From positions 558,001-622,000 of the forward strand of contig CAWJJG010000011.1 in the NCBI GenBank assembly GCA_963843085.1: a stretch of 64,000 bases of DNA, in the 5' to 3' direction. The notes under the pieces are model-generated. The model saw nothing but the letters and a program-made list of their open reading frames with translations, did no database searches and was not told the origin of the DNA. Source of the DNA: DASUPK01 sp963843085 (GTDB lineage Bacteria > Actinomycetota > Thermoleophilia > Solirubrobacterales > 70-9). Of the stretch, positions 27,216 to 35,427 are shown one piece after another. The position numbers and the translations under genes are program-made. Within the stretch, counting starts at the first letter, position 1, and every line of letters starts with the position of its first letter.

Positions 27216-29297
27216 TTGAAGCGCTGTCTCGTCTCATTCGCGGTTGTGGGCGTCGCCGTCCTCTCATTCGCATCGGCGGCGTCAGCGGCGATGACCGTCA
27301 ACACCACCAACGACGAGAACACGTCCGGGGATCTGGCGTGCTCCCTGCGCGAGGCCATCGTCTCGGCCACCAGCAACACCGTCGGTGGGGACTGCGCCCG
27401 GGCTAGCGGCGACAACACCGTCACGCTGCCCACGGGCCACTACGTCCTGAACCCGACCCTCGGCGAGCTGGTCTTCGCCCAGGGCCCCACCGTCACGATC
27501 AACGGCGCGAACCCGAGCGACCCGGGTCAGACCTGGATCGACGCAGCCGCCACGCCCGCCGTCCCCTACCGGGTGATGGAGATCCCGTCGTTCGGCGGCG
27601 CGACTCTGGAGAACCTGAGGGTGTCCGGAGGCTTGAGCGCGAGCGGCGTGGCGGGCGCCAGCCCCGGCCAGAGCGGCACCATCGGTGCCAACGGCGGGGG
27701 CATCCTCAACAACAACAACGGCGCGCTGACGCTCGACCACGTGCTGGTGACGGACAACTTCACCGGCAGCGGCGGCAACGGCGCGAACTCGTCCGGCGAC
27801 GGGGGCAATGCCGGCAACGGCAATCAGAGTGGGTACGGCGGCGGCATCTGGAACGGCACCAATGCCTTCCTCTCAATCACCGCGTCGACCATCACTGGCA
27901 ACGGCACCGGCACCGGCGGAGCGGGCGGCGCCGGCGGCGTGGGCGTCAATTGCCCTCCCCACAACTCCGCCGGCACCTCGGGAGGCCGGGGCGGCTACAG
28001 CGGCTGGGGCGGCGGGATCTTCAATCAGGGCAGCGCCACGATCACCACCTCGACGGTCAGCGAGAACTTCACCGGCGTGGGCGGAGCCGGCGGCAATGGC
28101 GGAAACGGCGCGGGCTGGATGTCCTGTCCCAACCCCCCAGGCCCCGACATCGTCTTCGGCGGCGGCAACGGCGGCGCCGGGGGCGCGGGCGGCAACGGCA
28201 GCTGGGCCTCCGGTACCTCCTGCTCCGGCTGCCCATTCGCTTATCAGAACACCGCCGGCGGTGGCGGCATCGCGAGCACCGGAACGCTGACCATGACCGC
28301 CTCCACGATCAGCGGCAACAACACGGGCGCAGGGGGCATGGGCGGGGCCTCCGGCAACCCCGGCCAAAATCAGAACGGCACCTTCCGGGACGCGCAACCC
28401 GGCGGCGATGGCGGTTCGGCCGGCATCGGTGGAGGGCTGCTCGTCGCCGACAACGTCAGCCACACCAGCCAGGCGAACCTGACCAACGTCACAATCCAGG
28501 GCAACTTCACCGGCAACGGCGGCACGGGCGGTGCCGGATACAGCGGTGCCACTGGGCTGGGTGGCGGCAGGGGAGGCTACGGCGGCTTCGGCGGCGGCAT
28601 CTGGAGCATCGGAGCCAACAACAACGGCCCGGTCGCGCTCACACATGTGACGATCGCGCAGAACGGGCTCGGGGTGGGCGGACCCGCTGGAGCCAACACT
28701 GGCACGCCAATCCCAGGCATCCGGGGCCAGGGGGCAGGCGTCGCGACGGGCGGGCGCTTCAATGCGGCCGGGAGCTCGGTGTACTTCAAGAACACCCTGG
28801 TCGCCAACAACGGGCTGCCCGGGACCGATGTGAATTGCCTCCATTACTACGACCCACCGACGTACATCGACCTCGGTGACCTGGGCCACAACCTGAGCTA
28901 TCCGGACAACTCCTGCCCCGGTGTCGTCGGCAATCCGATGCTCGGCTCCCTTCAGAACAACGGCGGTCTGACGCTGACGATGCTGCCGGGGTCCAGCGGC
29001 AGCGCAATCGAGGGCGTTCCGGCGGGTTCGTGTGTCGGCTCGACGGACCAGCGTGGATCGCCTCGCCCGGGTGTGCGACCGGCATGTGACATCGGCGCCG
29101 TGGAGACCGATGGAGCACGGACCACGCCACCCCCCGACGGGGGAGGAGGGGGAGGAGGTGGTGGCGGTTCAACGACGACACCCCCGCCGCCCACGGGTCC
29201 GACCGGCAAGCGCGCCGCGGCGGTCAAGAAGTGCAAGAAGAAGAAGGGCAGGGCGAAGTCGAAGTGCCTGAAGAAGGCGAAGAAGCTGCCCGCTTGA
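27216..29297 (+). CDS. Secreted CSLREA-domain beta-helix protein
   Basis: 693 residues from TTG 27216 (GGCAGGGAG upstream). Signal peptide KRCLVSFAVVGVAVLSFASAASA. The mature start VNTTNDENTSGDLACSLREAI is the CSLREA domain, followed by about 500 residues of right-handed beta-helix: repeats of LTxVxIxGNxTGxGGxGGxG with insertions of Gly/Asn. Then comes a choice-of-anchor-like end (NNGGLTLTMLPGSSGSAIEGVPAGSC...DQRGSPRPG...CDIGAVE), a Gly/Pro-rich linker and a Lys-rich tail (KKCKKKKGRAKSKCLKKAKKLPA). Probably an exported surface protein; no enzymatic site is seen. Confidence 0.88.
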   Translation: MKRCLVSFAVVGVAVLSFASAASAAMTVNTTNDENTSGDLACSLREAIVSATSNTVGGDCARASGDNTVTLPTGHYVLNPTLGELVFAQGPTVTINGANPSDPGQTWIDAAATPAVPYRVMEIPSFGGATLENLRVSGGLSASGVAGASPGQSGTIGANGGGILNNNNGALTLDHVLVTDNFTGSGGNGANSSGDGGNAGNGNQSGYGGGIWNGTNAFLSITASTITGNGTGTGGAGGAGGVGVNCPPHNSAGTSGGRGGYSGWGGGIFNQGSATITTSTVSENFTGVGGAGGNGGNGAGWMSCPNPPGPDIVFGGGNGGAGGAGGNGSWASGTSCSGCPFAYQNTAGGGGIASTGTLTMTASTISGNNTGAGGMGGASGNPGQNQNGTFRDAQPGGDGGSAGIGGGLLVADNVSHTSQANLTNVTIQGNFTGNGGTGGAGYSGATGLGGGRGGYGGFGGGIWSIGANNNGPVALTHVTIAQNGLGVGGPAGANTGTPIPGIRGQGAGVATGGRFNAAGSSVYFKNTLVANNGLPGTDVNCLHYYDPPTYIDLGDLGHNLSYPDNSCPGVVGNPMLGSLQNNGGLTLTMLPGSSGSAIEGVPAGSCVGSTDQRGSPRPGVRPACDIGAVETDGARTTPPPDGGGGGGGGGGSTTTPPPPTGPTGKRAAAVKKCKKKKGRAKSKCLKKAKKLPA

Positions 29298-29300
29298 CGG

Positions 29301-30326
29301 CTACTTCGGCCCGAAACTCTCGATGATCTTCGCCTGGTACTCGCCGATCTGCTCCGGCGGGATGAAGTAGGTCGCCGGGGTGAGGAACACGCCGTCGCCG
29401 CGCTCGGCCACCTCGGCGACGCGCTCGCGGACCTTGTCGAGCGGCCCGGCGGCGGTGAAGGCATCGGCCATCTCGTCGGGAATCTGCTCCGGGACCGCGG
29501 CGAGGTCGCCGCGGCGGAAGGCATCGCCGGCCGCCTCCGCCGCCTCGGCGAAGCCGTGCATCTCCCAAAGCGGCTTGTAAGTGCGAACGGTCGAGTAGAA
29601 GGCGATGGTGCGGCGGGCGGCGTCCAGGGCGCGCGCCTCGTCGTCGTCGATCACTGTGGTGATCGTGGGGATGAAGTCGAGGTCCGAGCGCTTGCGGCCG
29701 GAGCGCTCGAGGCCGGTCTCGAAGCTCGGGATGACGACCTCGTCGAGCCAGCGGACGGGGCACATCGGATGGCCGATCAGCCCGTCGGCGACGTCGCCGG
29801 CCATCCGGCACATCCCCTCCCGCATCGCGGCGGCGTAGATCGGAATGCGGTCCCGGACCGGCTGGTGCGGCCTGACCCAGCCCTTGATGTCGATGTCCAT
29901 GTACTCGCCCTCGTAGCGGATGGGTTCGCCGCTCGAGGCCTTCTCCATGATCAGGCGCGTCGCCTCGATCACCTCCCGCAGGTGCGGTGCGGGCTTGCCG
30001 TAGTCGACCGAGTGCCAGGTCTCGTTGAGCCGCTTCACCCCCGCGCCGAGGCCGAGCCGGAAGCGACCGCCCGCCATCTCGTCGATGTCGAGTGCGCTGA
30101 CAGCCAGGATGAACGCGCTCCGCGTGAAGGCCCAGGAGATGCCGGTGCCCACGTCGACCTTCTCGGTCTTGGCCGCGAGCCAGGTCGCCTGGGTGACGGA
30201 GCTCCGGAAGAGCTCCGGCGTCCAGACGCAGTCGATGCCGGCGGCCTCGGCGGCGCTCGCCTGCTCGGCGAGGTCATCCGGCGTATCGCCGATAGCGGCG
30301 ATCGAGATGCGGTCGAGGGCGGCCAT
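29301..30326 (-). CDS. LLM-class F420-dependent oxidoreductase
   Basis: 341 residues with the luciferase-like TIM-barrel pattern: EAAGIDCVWTPELFRSSVTQATWLAAKTEKVDVGTGI, then FRLGLGAGVKRLNETWHSVDYGKPAPHLREVIEATRLI, and IPIYAAAMREGMCRMAGDVADGLIGHP. These are the binding segments of coenzyme F420 (or FMN) in the family. The substrate is unknown. Many actinobacteria hold dozens of these. It is followed 14 bases later by the DNA glycosylase on the same strand in order of transcription upstream, so it may be the distal gene of a short operon. Confidence 0.9.
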   Translation of the reverse strand: MAALDRISIAAIGDTPDDLAEQASAAEAAGIDCVWTPELFRSSVTQATWLAAKTEKVDVGTGISWAFTRSAFILAVSALDIDEMAGGRFRLGLGAGVKRLNETWHSVDYGKPAPHLREVIEATRLIMEKASSGEPIRYEGEYMDIDIKGWVRPHQPVRDRIPIYAAAMREGMCRMAGDVADGLIGHPMCPVRWLDEVVIPSFETGLERSGRKRSDLDFIPTITTVIDDDEARALDAARRTIAFYSTVRTYKPLWEMHGFAEAAEAAGDAFRRGDLAAVPEQIPDEMADAFTAAGPLDKVRERVAEVAERGDGVFLTPATYFIPPEQIGEYQAKIIESFGPK

Positions 30327-30339
30327 CGGCGGGGTCAGC

Positions 30340-31026
30340 CTACTTCGGGGGCTCCTCGACGGGCGTGTTGTCCAGGGACCGCCACAGATAGAGGCAGGCC
30401 AGCGTGCGGCGCGGACGCCACTCGGCCGAGACGCGCTCCATGTCCTCGGGCCCCGGCAGGTCCTCCATCCCGTAGGCGATCTGGATGGCCCTCCGGATGC
30501 CGAGGTCTCCCGCGGAGACGACGTCCTCGCGGGCCAGGTGGAACATCAGGAACATCTCGGCGGTCCAGCGGCCGACTCCCTTCACCTCGATCAGCGCCGC
30601 GATCACGTCCTCGTCCGGCAGGTCCTTGATCCGGTCGAAGTCGAGCCGGCCGTCCTTGACGCGCTGGGCGAGGTCCCGCAGGAACTCGACCTTCGCGTTG
30701 GAGAGACCGGCTTTGCGGAGCGTCGGCTTTCGCTTGCGGAGCAGCGCCTCGGGCGTCGGCATCTCGCCGTCGAACTGGGACAGCAGCTTCTCCCAGATCG
30801 AGCGCGCGGCCTTGGTGGAGAGCTGCTGTCCGACGATCGACCTGGCGACCGCCTCGAAGGGATCGGGCCTCGAGCCGCGGCGGTCGATCGCGGGATCGAT
30901 TGGCCCGCGCTCCTCCATCACGCGCCTCAGCACCTTGTCGGCGCGCATCAGCGCCCGGTCATCAGCCGTCCACTTCAGAGCTGGTTTGCGGGCATGCGCG
31001 CCCGCGGGCCTCGAGGCCATCAGCAC
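30340..31026 (-). CDS. alkA: DNA-3-methyladenine glycosylase II (HhH-GPD)
   Basis: 228 residues. It removes alkylated purines from DNA. Segments IVGQQLSTKAARSIWEKL, the helix-hairpin-helix LIEVKGVGRWTAEMFLMF and catalytic Asp in SAGDLGIRRAI are conserved. The N-terminal subdomain of E. coli AlkA is absent, as is normal for the shorter form. It lies between the LLM oxidoreductase and the thiolase on the same strand with gaps of 13 and 36 bases. Confidence 0.92.
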   Translation of the reverse strand: MLMASRPAGAHARKPALKWTADDRALMRADKVLRRVMEERGPIDPAIDRRGSRPDPFEAVARSIVGQQLSTKAARSIWEKLLSQFDGEMPTPEALLRKRKPTLRKAGLSNAKVEFLRDLAQRVKDGRLDFDRIKDLPDEDVIAALIEVKGVGRWTAEMFLMFHLAREDVVSAGDLGIRRAIQIAYGMEDLPGPEDMERVSAEWRPRRTLACLYLWRSLDNTPVEEPPK

Positions 31027-31062
31027 CTCAACGCCCGCGGGCAGCTCAACTGTGAGATCGGG

Positions 31063-32253
31063 TCAGACCCGCTGGATCAGCGTGCCGGTGCCGAGCCCGC
31101 CGCCGCAGCACATGGTCACCAGGCCCGTCTCCTTGTCGGAGCGCTCCAGCTCGTGGAGCAGGGTGGTGATCAGGCGCGCGCCGGTCGAGCCGAGCGGGTG
31201 ACCGAGGGCGATCGCGCCGCCGTTCACGTTGACGCGATCCATGTCGGGCTCCAGCTCGCGACGCCAGGCGGCGACCACGGAGGCGAAGGCCTCATTGATC
31301 TCGACCAGGTCGATGTCGTCCATCTTCATCCCGTTCCGCTTCAGGATCTTCTGCGTGGCGGGGATGGGGCCGGTGAGCATCATCACCGGGTCGACGCCGA
31401 CGGTCGTCTGATCGACCATCTTGGCCCTCGGCGTGACGCCGAGCTCCTTCGCCTTCTCCGGCGTGGTCAGGATCACCGCGGCTGCGCCATCGGAGACCTG
31501 GGAGGAGTTGCCGGCGGTGATCTTGCCGTCCTCCTTGAAGGCCGGCTTCAGCGAGGCCAGCTTCTCGGCGGAGTCCTCCGACGGCGGGCGGATGCCCTGG
31601 TCTGTGACGTAGGTGTCGCCGTTGTTGCGCCACGGGATGATCTCGCGCTCAAAGCGGCCCTCCTCGGTCGCCTGGTGGGCGAGCTGGTGGGAGCGGAGGC
31701 CGATCTCATCCATCTCGGAGCGGGGGATCTCCCACTTGTCGGCGATCATCTCCGCGGAGATGCCCTGCGGGACGAGGTTGTAGCGCTCCATCAGAGCCGG
31801 CGAGAAGGCGAAGCCGTGCTCCTTCATCACGTCGGCCGAGTCGGCGAACGAGATGTGGCCCATGTGCTCGACGCCGCCGCCGATGACGACGTCGTGGACA
31901 CCGGAGGCGACGAGCGCCGCGCCGAAGTTGACCGCCTGCTGGGCCGAGCCGCACTGGCGGTCGACGGTGGTGGCGGGCGTCTCGATCGGCAGCCCGGCCT
32001 CGAGCCAGGCGTTGCGCGCGATGTTGATGCCCTGCTCACCGAACTGCTGCACACAGCCGGCGACGACGTCCTCGACCTCGGAGGGGTCGATGCCGGCGCG
32101 CTTGATCGTCTCGTCGTAGGTCTTCGCCAGCAGGCTCGAGGAGTGGACGTCCTTGTAATAGCCCTTCTCCTCGTGCCCGCGCCCGACCGGCAGGCGGGCG
32201 GCCTCCACGATCACTACCTCTCGTCCACTGAACTTTCCGTTCTCAGCCACCAC
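31063..32253 (-). CDS. Acetyl-CoA acyltransferase (thiolase)
   Basis: Thiolytic cleavage of 3-ketoacyl-CoA in beta-oxidation. 396 residues from GTG with AGGAGG upstream. Nucleophile Cys in TVDRQCGSAQQAV, the NINVNGGAIALGHPLGSTGAR-type motif (NVNGGAIALGHPLGSTGAR) and the second Cys in MCCGGGLGTGTL are intact. The spacing matches FadA-type degradative thiolases. A palindromic operator also present before the acyl-CoA dehydrogenase lies 61-80 bases upstream, with a TATGCT sequence between operator and gene that could be a -10 element. Confidence 0.95.
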   Translation of the reverse strand: MVAENGKFSGREVVIVEAARLPVGRGHEEKGYYKDVHSSSLLAKTYDETIKRAGIDPSEVEDVVAGCVQQFGEQGINIARNAWLEAGLPIETPATTVDRQCGSAQQAVNFGAALVASGVHDVVIGGGVEHMGHISFADSADVMKEHGFAFSPALMERYNLVPQGISAEMIADKWEIPRSEMDEIGLRSHQLAHQATEEGRFEREIIPWRNNGDTYVTDQGIRPPSEDSAEKLASLKPAFKEDGKITAGNSSQVSDGAAAVILTTPEKAKELGVTPRAKMVDQTTVGVDPVMMLTGPIPATQKILKRNGMKMDDIDLVEINEAFASVVAAWRRELEPDMDRVNVNGGAIALGHPLGSTGARLITTLLHELERSDKETGLVTMCCGGGLGTGTLIQRV

Positions 32254-32313
32254 GTGCCTCCTAAGTCGGTTTCTTCAAGCAACCAAGCCTTGCCCGAAAA
32301 AGCATACACGCAA

Positions 32314-32333
32314 TGACTGGCCAGTCAGCCAGT
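32314..32333. promoter_or_regulatory. Palindromic operator upstream of thiolase
   Basis: TGACTGGCCAGTCAGCCAGT includes a perfect 14-base palindrome (TGACTGG/CCAGTCA) and an extra CCAGT. It differs by one base from 24748-24767. It overlaps the last codons and stop of the SnoaL-like gene upstream. Confidence 0.65.
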
Positions 32334-32729
32334 AGGTCCACGCACCGCTTCGAGGGCCTGGTCGCGATCGAAGAAGGCCGCCATCCGGACCGGCCGATCG
32401 TCGGGATCGAACCAGAACACCACGTCGAAGTCGCTCACCGGGATCTCTCCTCCGCCCTGCGGCGCCGCCAGGTGCCAGCGGGACTCCAGCCGGACCGTCC
32501 GGTCGTCTTCGACGATCTTCAGGACCTCGAGCCGGTTGTTGCGCCAGGTCTCCACCCATCCCTGCATCCAGCGCCGCACCTCATCGCCGCGGTATGTGCC
32601 GGCGTCTGGAAAGCTCGGATCCGGAGTGAACTCGAAGGCGGCGGGAAGCTCGCGTAGAAATGCCTCGAGGTCACCCGAGTTCCAGGTCTCCACCTGGCGG
32701 AGAACCCACTCGACTCGCCGGCTCGCCAC
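32325..32729 (-). CDS. SnoaL-like protein
   Basis: 134 residues. The family pattern is clear: VLRQVETWNSGDLEAFLRELPAAFEFTPDPSFPDAG, then YRGDEVRRWMQGWVETWRNNRLEVLKIVEDDRTVRLESRWHLAAPQGGGEIPVSDFDVVFWFDPDDRPVRMAAFFDRDQALEAVR. An NTF2-fold small-molecule binding or enzyme role is likely. Its stop codon lies inside the operator of the downstream thiolase gene, so repression there could also affect read-through from this gene. Confidence 0.87.
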   Translation of the reverse strand: MASRRVEWVLRQVETWNSGDLEAFLRELPAAFEFTPDPSFPDAGTYRGDEVRRWMQGWVETWRNNRLEVLKIVEDDRTVRLESRWHLAAPQGGGEIPVSDFDVVFWFDPDDRPVRMAAFFDRDQALEAVRGPTG

Positions 32730-32744
32730 CCCGCGAATGTACGG

Positions 32745-33227
32745 CTAGTTGACGGTGATCGTCCCGTACATCCCCTGGGCGTAGTGGCCGGGGACGTTGC
32801 AGATCATCACGTAGGTGCCGGGAGCCAGCTTGAAGTCTGTGCTCTTGGTCTGGCCGGGCGCCACGTCCTGGATCTCGCCCTCATTGGTTGCGCCGCCGGC
32901 TTCGAGGCCATCCTCATCGACCTCGGCTCCCTTTTCGGGAAGCGACCCGGCGCTCTTGTCGGTCTTGAATACGACCAGCTCGTGCAGGACCTGCCCGTCG
33001 TTGGGGGCGGTGATCGTGACCGGCCCGGCCTTCACCGTCGGACTGGAGGGGGTGAACGAGTAGTCCCCCAGCTTTACCGTGAGCGCCTGCCCCGAAGAAG
33101 TGGTGGTCGATGGAGTCGCGGCAGCGCTCGTGGGGACATCCGAGCCCTTGCTCGCCCCGCACCCCGCCAACAGGAGCCCAGCGACCACGGTCACGCCGGC
33201 GAGGGGCAGCCAGGTCCTGGATCTCAT
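32745..33227 (-). CDS. Cupredoxin-like lipoprotein
   Basis: 160 residues from MRSRTWLPLAGVTVVAGLLLAGCG, a lipoprotein signal with lipobox LAGC. The mature part is a Ser/Thr linker and a cupredoxin fold (VKLGDYSFTPSSPTVKAGPVTITAPNDG, VLHELVVFKTD, GTYVMICNVPGHYAQGMYGTITV). Type 1 copper ligands His, Cys, His and Met are all visible. It likely carries electrons on the outer face of the membrane. It is divergent from the hydroxyacyl-CoA dehydrogenase gene across 141 bases. Confidence 0.9.
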   Translation of the reverse strand: MRSRTWLPLAGVTVVAGLLLAGCGASKGSDVPTSAAATPSTTTSSGQALTVKLGDYSFTPSSPTVKAGPVTITAPNDGQVLHELVVFKTDKSAGSLPEKGAEVDEDGLEAGGATNEGEIQDVAPGQTKSTDFKLAPGTYVMICNVPGHYAQGMYGTITVN

Positions 33228-33368
33228 CTGCGTTCCTTCCTCTCGGTAATGAATGCCTGCCAGCTTCGAGGGTCGGTGGCGCCCGGGTAAGGGTGGGGAA
33301 CACCGGCACCTGACCGTGGAAAACCCCGACTGCTCGCCAGGCCGCGTCCGCGTGATAGACACCGCCCG

Positions 33369-34196
33369 ATGACGGGCGCAGACACATATGAGCGACCCGC
33401 GATCGCGGGCAGCGGAACCATCGCCTGCGGGCTCGCGGCGTGCGCCAGCGCCGCATCCGAGGTCCTGCTACTGGCCCGCTCGGAAGCCTCGGCGTGGAAA
33501 GCCGAGGAGCAGGCTCACTCGATCTCCGCGAAGGTCGACGGGGCCGACGCGAAGCGGATCAAGGTGACAACCGAGGTCGCGGCCCTCGCCTCCGCCGACG
33601 TCGTGGTCGAGGCGATCATCGAGGAACTGCCCCCGAAGGTCGAGCTGCTCACGGCGATCGCCGCCGCCGCCCCCGGCGCGGACCTGGCGACCACCACCTC
33701 GTCGCTGTCGCTCGACGAGATCGCCTCCGGCGCGGAACATCCGGAGCGGACCTTCGGCCTCCACCCGTTCAACCCGGTCGCCCGCATGGACCTGGTGGAG
33801 CTCTGCATCCCGGAGGGCGCCGACGACGCCATCCGCTCGCGCGCCCGCGGCTGGTGCGAGTCGATCGGGAAGACGGTGGTGGAGGTCCCGAACGAGCCCG
33901 GTTTCGTCGTCAACCGCCTGCTCTTCCCCTACCTCTTCGACGCGGTCCGGCTGATGGAGCAGACGGGGATGGAGGCGGAGGACGTCGACCGCTGCATGAC
34001 GCTCGGCGCGAACTACCCGATGGGGCCCCTCGCCCTGCTCGACCTGGTGGGCAACGACGTCGCGGTCGCGATCGGGGAGGCGCTCTACGCCGACTCAGAA
34101 GAGGAGCACCACCGCCCCCCGGGCCGCCTGATGGCCCTGGTGGACCAGGGAAAGCTCGGCCGCAAGTCCGGCGCGGGCTTCTACGACTACGACTGA
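33369..34196 (+). CDS. 3-hydroxyacyl-CoA dehydrogenase
   Basis: Oxidises 3-hydroxyacyl-CoA with NAD. 275 residues: Rossmann start AIAGSGTIACGLA (a GxGxxx variant in which the last Gly of the usual motif is Ala), VVEAIIEELPPKVELL, TTTSSLSLDEIAS, the catalytic HPFNPVARMDLVEL and NEPGFVVNRLLFPYL. The C-terminal domain keeps NYPMGPLALLDLVG and ends GRKSGAGFYDYD. It may act with the acyl-CoA dehydrogenase and thiolase in the window, but lacks their operator in its upstream region as far as I see. Confidence 0.93.
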   Translation: MTGADTYERPAIAGSGTIACGLAACASAASEVLLLARSEASAWKAEEQAHSISAKVDGADAKRIKVTTEVAALASADVVVEAIIEELPPKVELLTAIAAAAPGADLATTTSSLSLDEIASGAEHPERTFGLHPFNPVARMDLVELCIPEGADDAIRSRARGWCESIGKTVVEVPNEPGFVVNRLLFPYLFDAVRLMEQTGMEAEDVDRCMTLGANYPMGPLALLDLVGNDVAVAIGEALYADSEEEHHRPPGRLMALVDQGKLGRKSGAGFYDYD

Positions 34197-35122
34197 CCGC
34201 CGCTGAGGTCGATGACCAGCTGGGCGACGGTCCTGCCGACCGCGTTGAGCACGGCCGGGTCGAGCTTGTCGAGCGTGTCCTGCGTTCCGTTCTTGTACGG
34301 GTATGACCAATCGATCAGGTCGATCGACGGAACCGCCATCTGGAGGAACGGGATGTGGTCGTCGATGATCGGCGTCTGGGTGGTGTCAGGGAAGAGATCC
34401 TCGGTCCGGACCCGCTGAGCCGCCTGCCGCAGCTTGGCCCAGAGGGCCGGGCTCGAGTTGGTCTCGCGCGGGAAATGGGCGCCGCGGTTGGCGATGTAGT
34501 CGAGCAGGATCATGTCCCCGACCTGGCCGGGGTGAGCCGCCGCGTAGGCTCGGGAGCCGCGCAATGCGCAGTACTGGAAGTCGCGGTCCCGGCAGCCGGG
34601 CGGGGCCTCCTCCCCATCGAAGAGGACGAAGCGAATCTCGGGATGGCCGGCGGGCAGCTCGAACGGCAGCGTCCGGGCCAACTCGATCAGCGCCGCCGTT
34701 CCCGCCGCACTGTCGTTCGCACCGACGAAGCCTTTCGGCCGGTACTGGGTGTCGTAGTGGGCGCCGATCAGGATCGCGGGGGAACGGCCCGGGATGTCCC
34801 CGACGATGTTCCGGAGCGGCTGCTGCGGGCCCTTGCCGGGGAAGGGCTCGAAGCTGCTGTTCGGCAGCATCGGCTTCAGCTCGCCGGCAAGCCGTCGCAG
34901 CTGCGGAGAGCCCGCAGGCCGCGGGCCCACATCCACCTGCTGGCGGACGAGCGGCATCACGCGGGCGATCTCGAACGTAAGCTGGTCCGAGGAGCTTCCA
35001 GACCCGCCGCAGCCGACGAGGGCGAACCCCGCCAGCACGAGTGCAGCGAGGCTAAGCGGCCTGCTTGCCCTTGCGCTTGACGCGCGACTTCGTGGAGATC
35101 TTGGGTACGGCGGGCTCGTCAT
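34187..35122 (-). CDS. M28-family metallopeptidase lipoprotein
   Basis: 311 residues. Arg-rich N-terminus and hydrophobic LSLAALVLAGFALVGC form a lipoprotein signal. The zinc-peptidase site is complete: ILIGAHYDT (His), GANDSAAGTAAL (bridging Asp), LFDGEEAP (catalytic Glu and ligand Glu), LLDYI (Asp) and IDDHIPF (His). The pattern is like glutaminyl-peptide cyclotransferase/M28 aminopeptidases. Its start overlaps the preceding small gene by 71 bases; no later start would leave a full signal peptide. It also overlaps the convergent HADH stop by 10 bases. Confidence 0.88.
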   Translation of the reverse strand: MTSPPYPRSPRSRASSARASRPLSLAALVLAGFALVGCGGSGSSSDQLTFEIARVMPLVRQQVDVGPRPAGSPQLRRLAGELKPMLPNSSFEPFPGKGPQQPLRNIVGDIPGRSPAILIGAHYDTQYRPKGFVGANDSAAGTAALIELARTLPFELPAGHPEIRFVLFDGEEAPPGCRDRDFQYCALRGSRAYAAAHPGQVGDMILLDYIANRGAHFPRETNSSPALWAKLRQAAQRVRTEDLFPDTTQTPIIDDHIPFLQMAVPSIDLIDWSYPYKNGTQDTLDKLDPAVLNAVGRTVAQLVIDLSGGQS

Positions 35123-35345
35123 GGCGGCCGGAACGATCCCAGATCACATCGGCCTCCGAGACGCCCTGCTTGCTCGCCTCCGCCTCCACCTCTGACCAGG
35201 GAAGCTGGGCCTCGGGGAGGTCATCCCATCGGGCCAGGTCGAGCGCCTCGAGCGCGCCCTCCAGTGCCGGCCCCCGGTGCTCTTCGGAGCGGAGCACCGC
35301 CCTGACCACCTCAAGCTGCTTGTCGCTGAACCGGACGACCCACAT
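35052..35345 (-). CDS. Small basic-tailed protein of unknown function
   Basis: 97 residues starting MWVVRFSDKQLEVVRAVLRSEEHRGPALEGALEALDLARWDDLPEAQLPWSEVE (given here in part), followed by a basic end KISTKSRVKRKGKQAA. The N-terminal part is helical and acidic. No family recognised. GGAGG lies just before the ATG, and the codon pattern is normal. It overlaps the downstream M28 peptidase by 71 bases. Confidence 0.6.
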   Translation of the reverse strand: MWVVRFSDKQLEVVRAVLRSEEHRGPALEGALEALDLARWDDLPEAQLPWSEVEAEASKQGVSEADVIWDRSGRHDEPAVPKISTKSRVKRKGKQAA

Positions 35346-35427
35346 AGAGCCTCCTAATGACCCTCTGGATTGCCGTGAAGCTAGAGCCGTAAACGGACGG
35401 AAGGGAGAAACTCCTGCAACCTGCGGG

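Noticed and set aside
27640..28620. Dense GGCGGC-type repeats that could look like a repeat array
   Set aside because: They follow the codon pattern of the Gly/Asn-rich beta-helix protein; units vary in length and there are no constant spacers, so neither a CRISPR array nor a DNA repeat element is supported.
30025..32316. Open frame of 763 residues on the + strand
   Set aside because: Antisense to the LLM oxidoreductase, DNA glycosylase and thiolase, all firmly identified.
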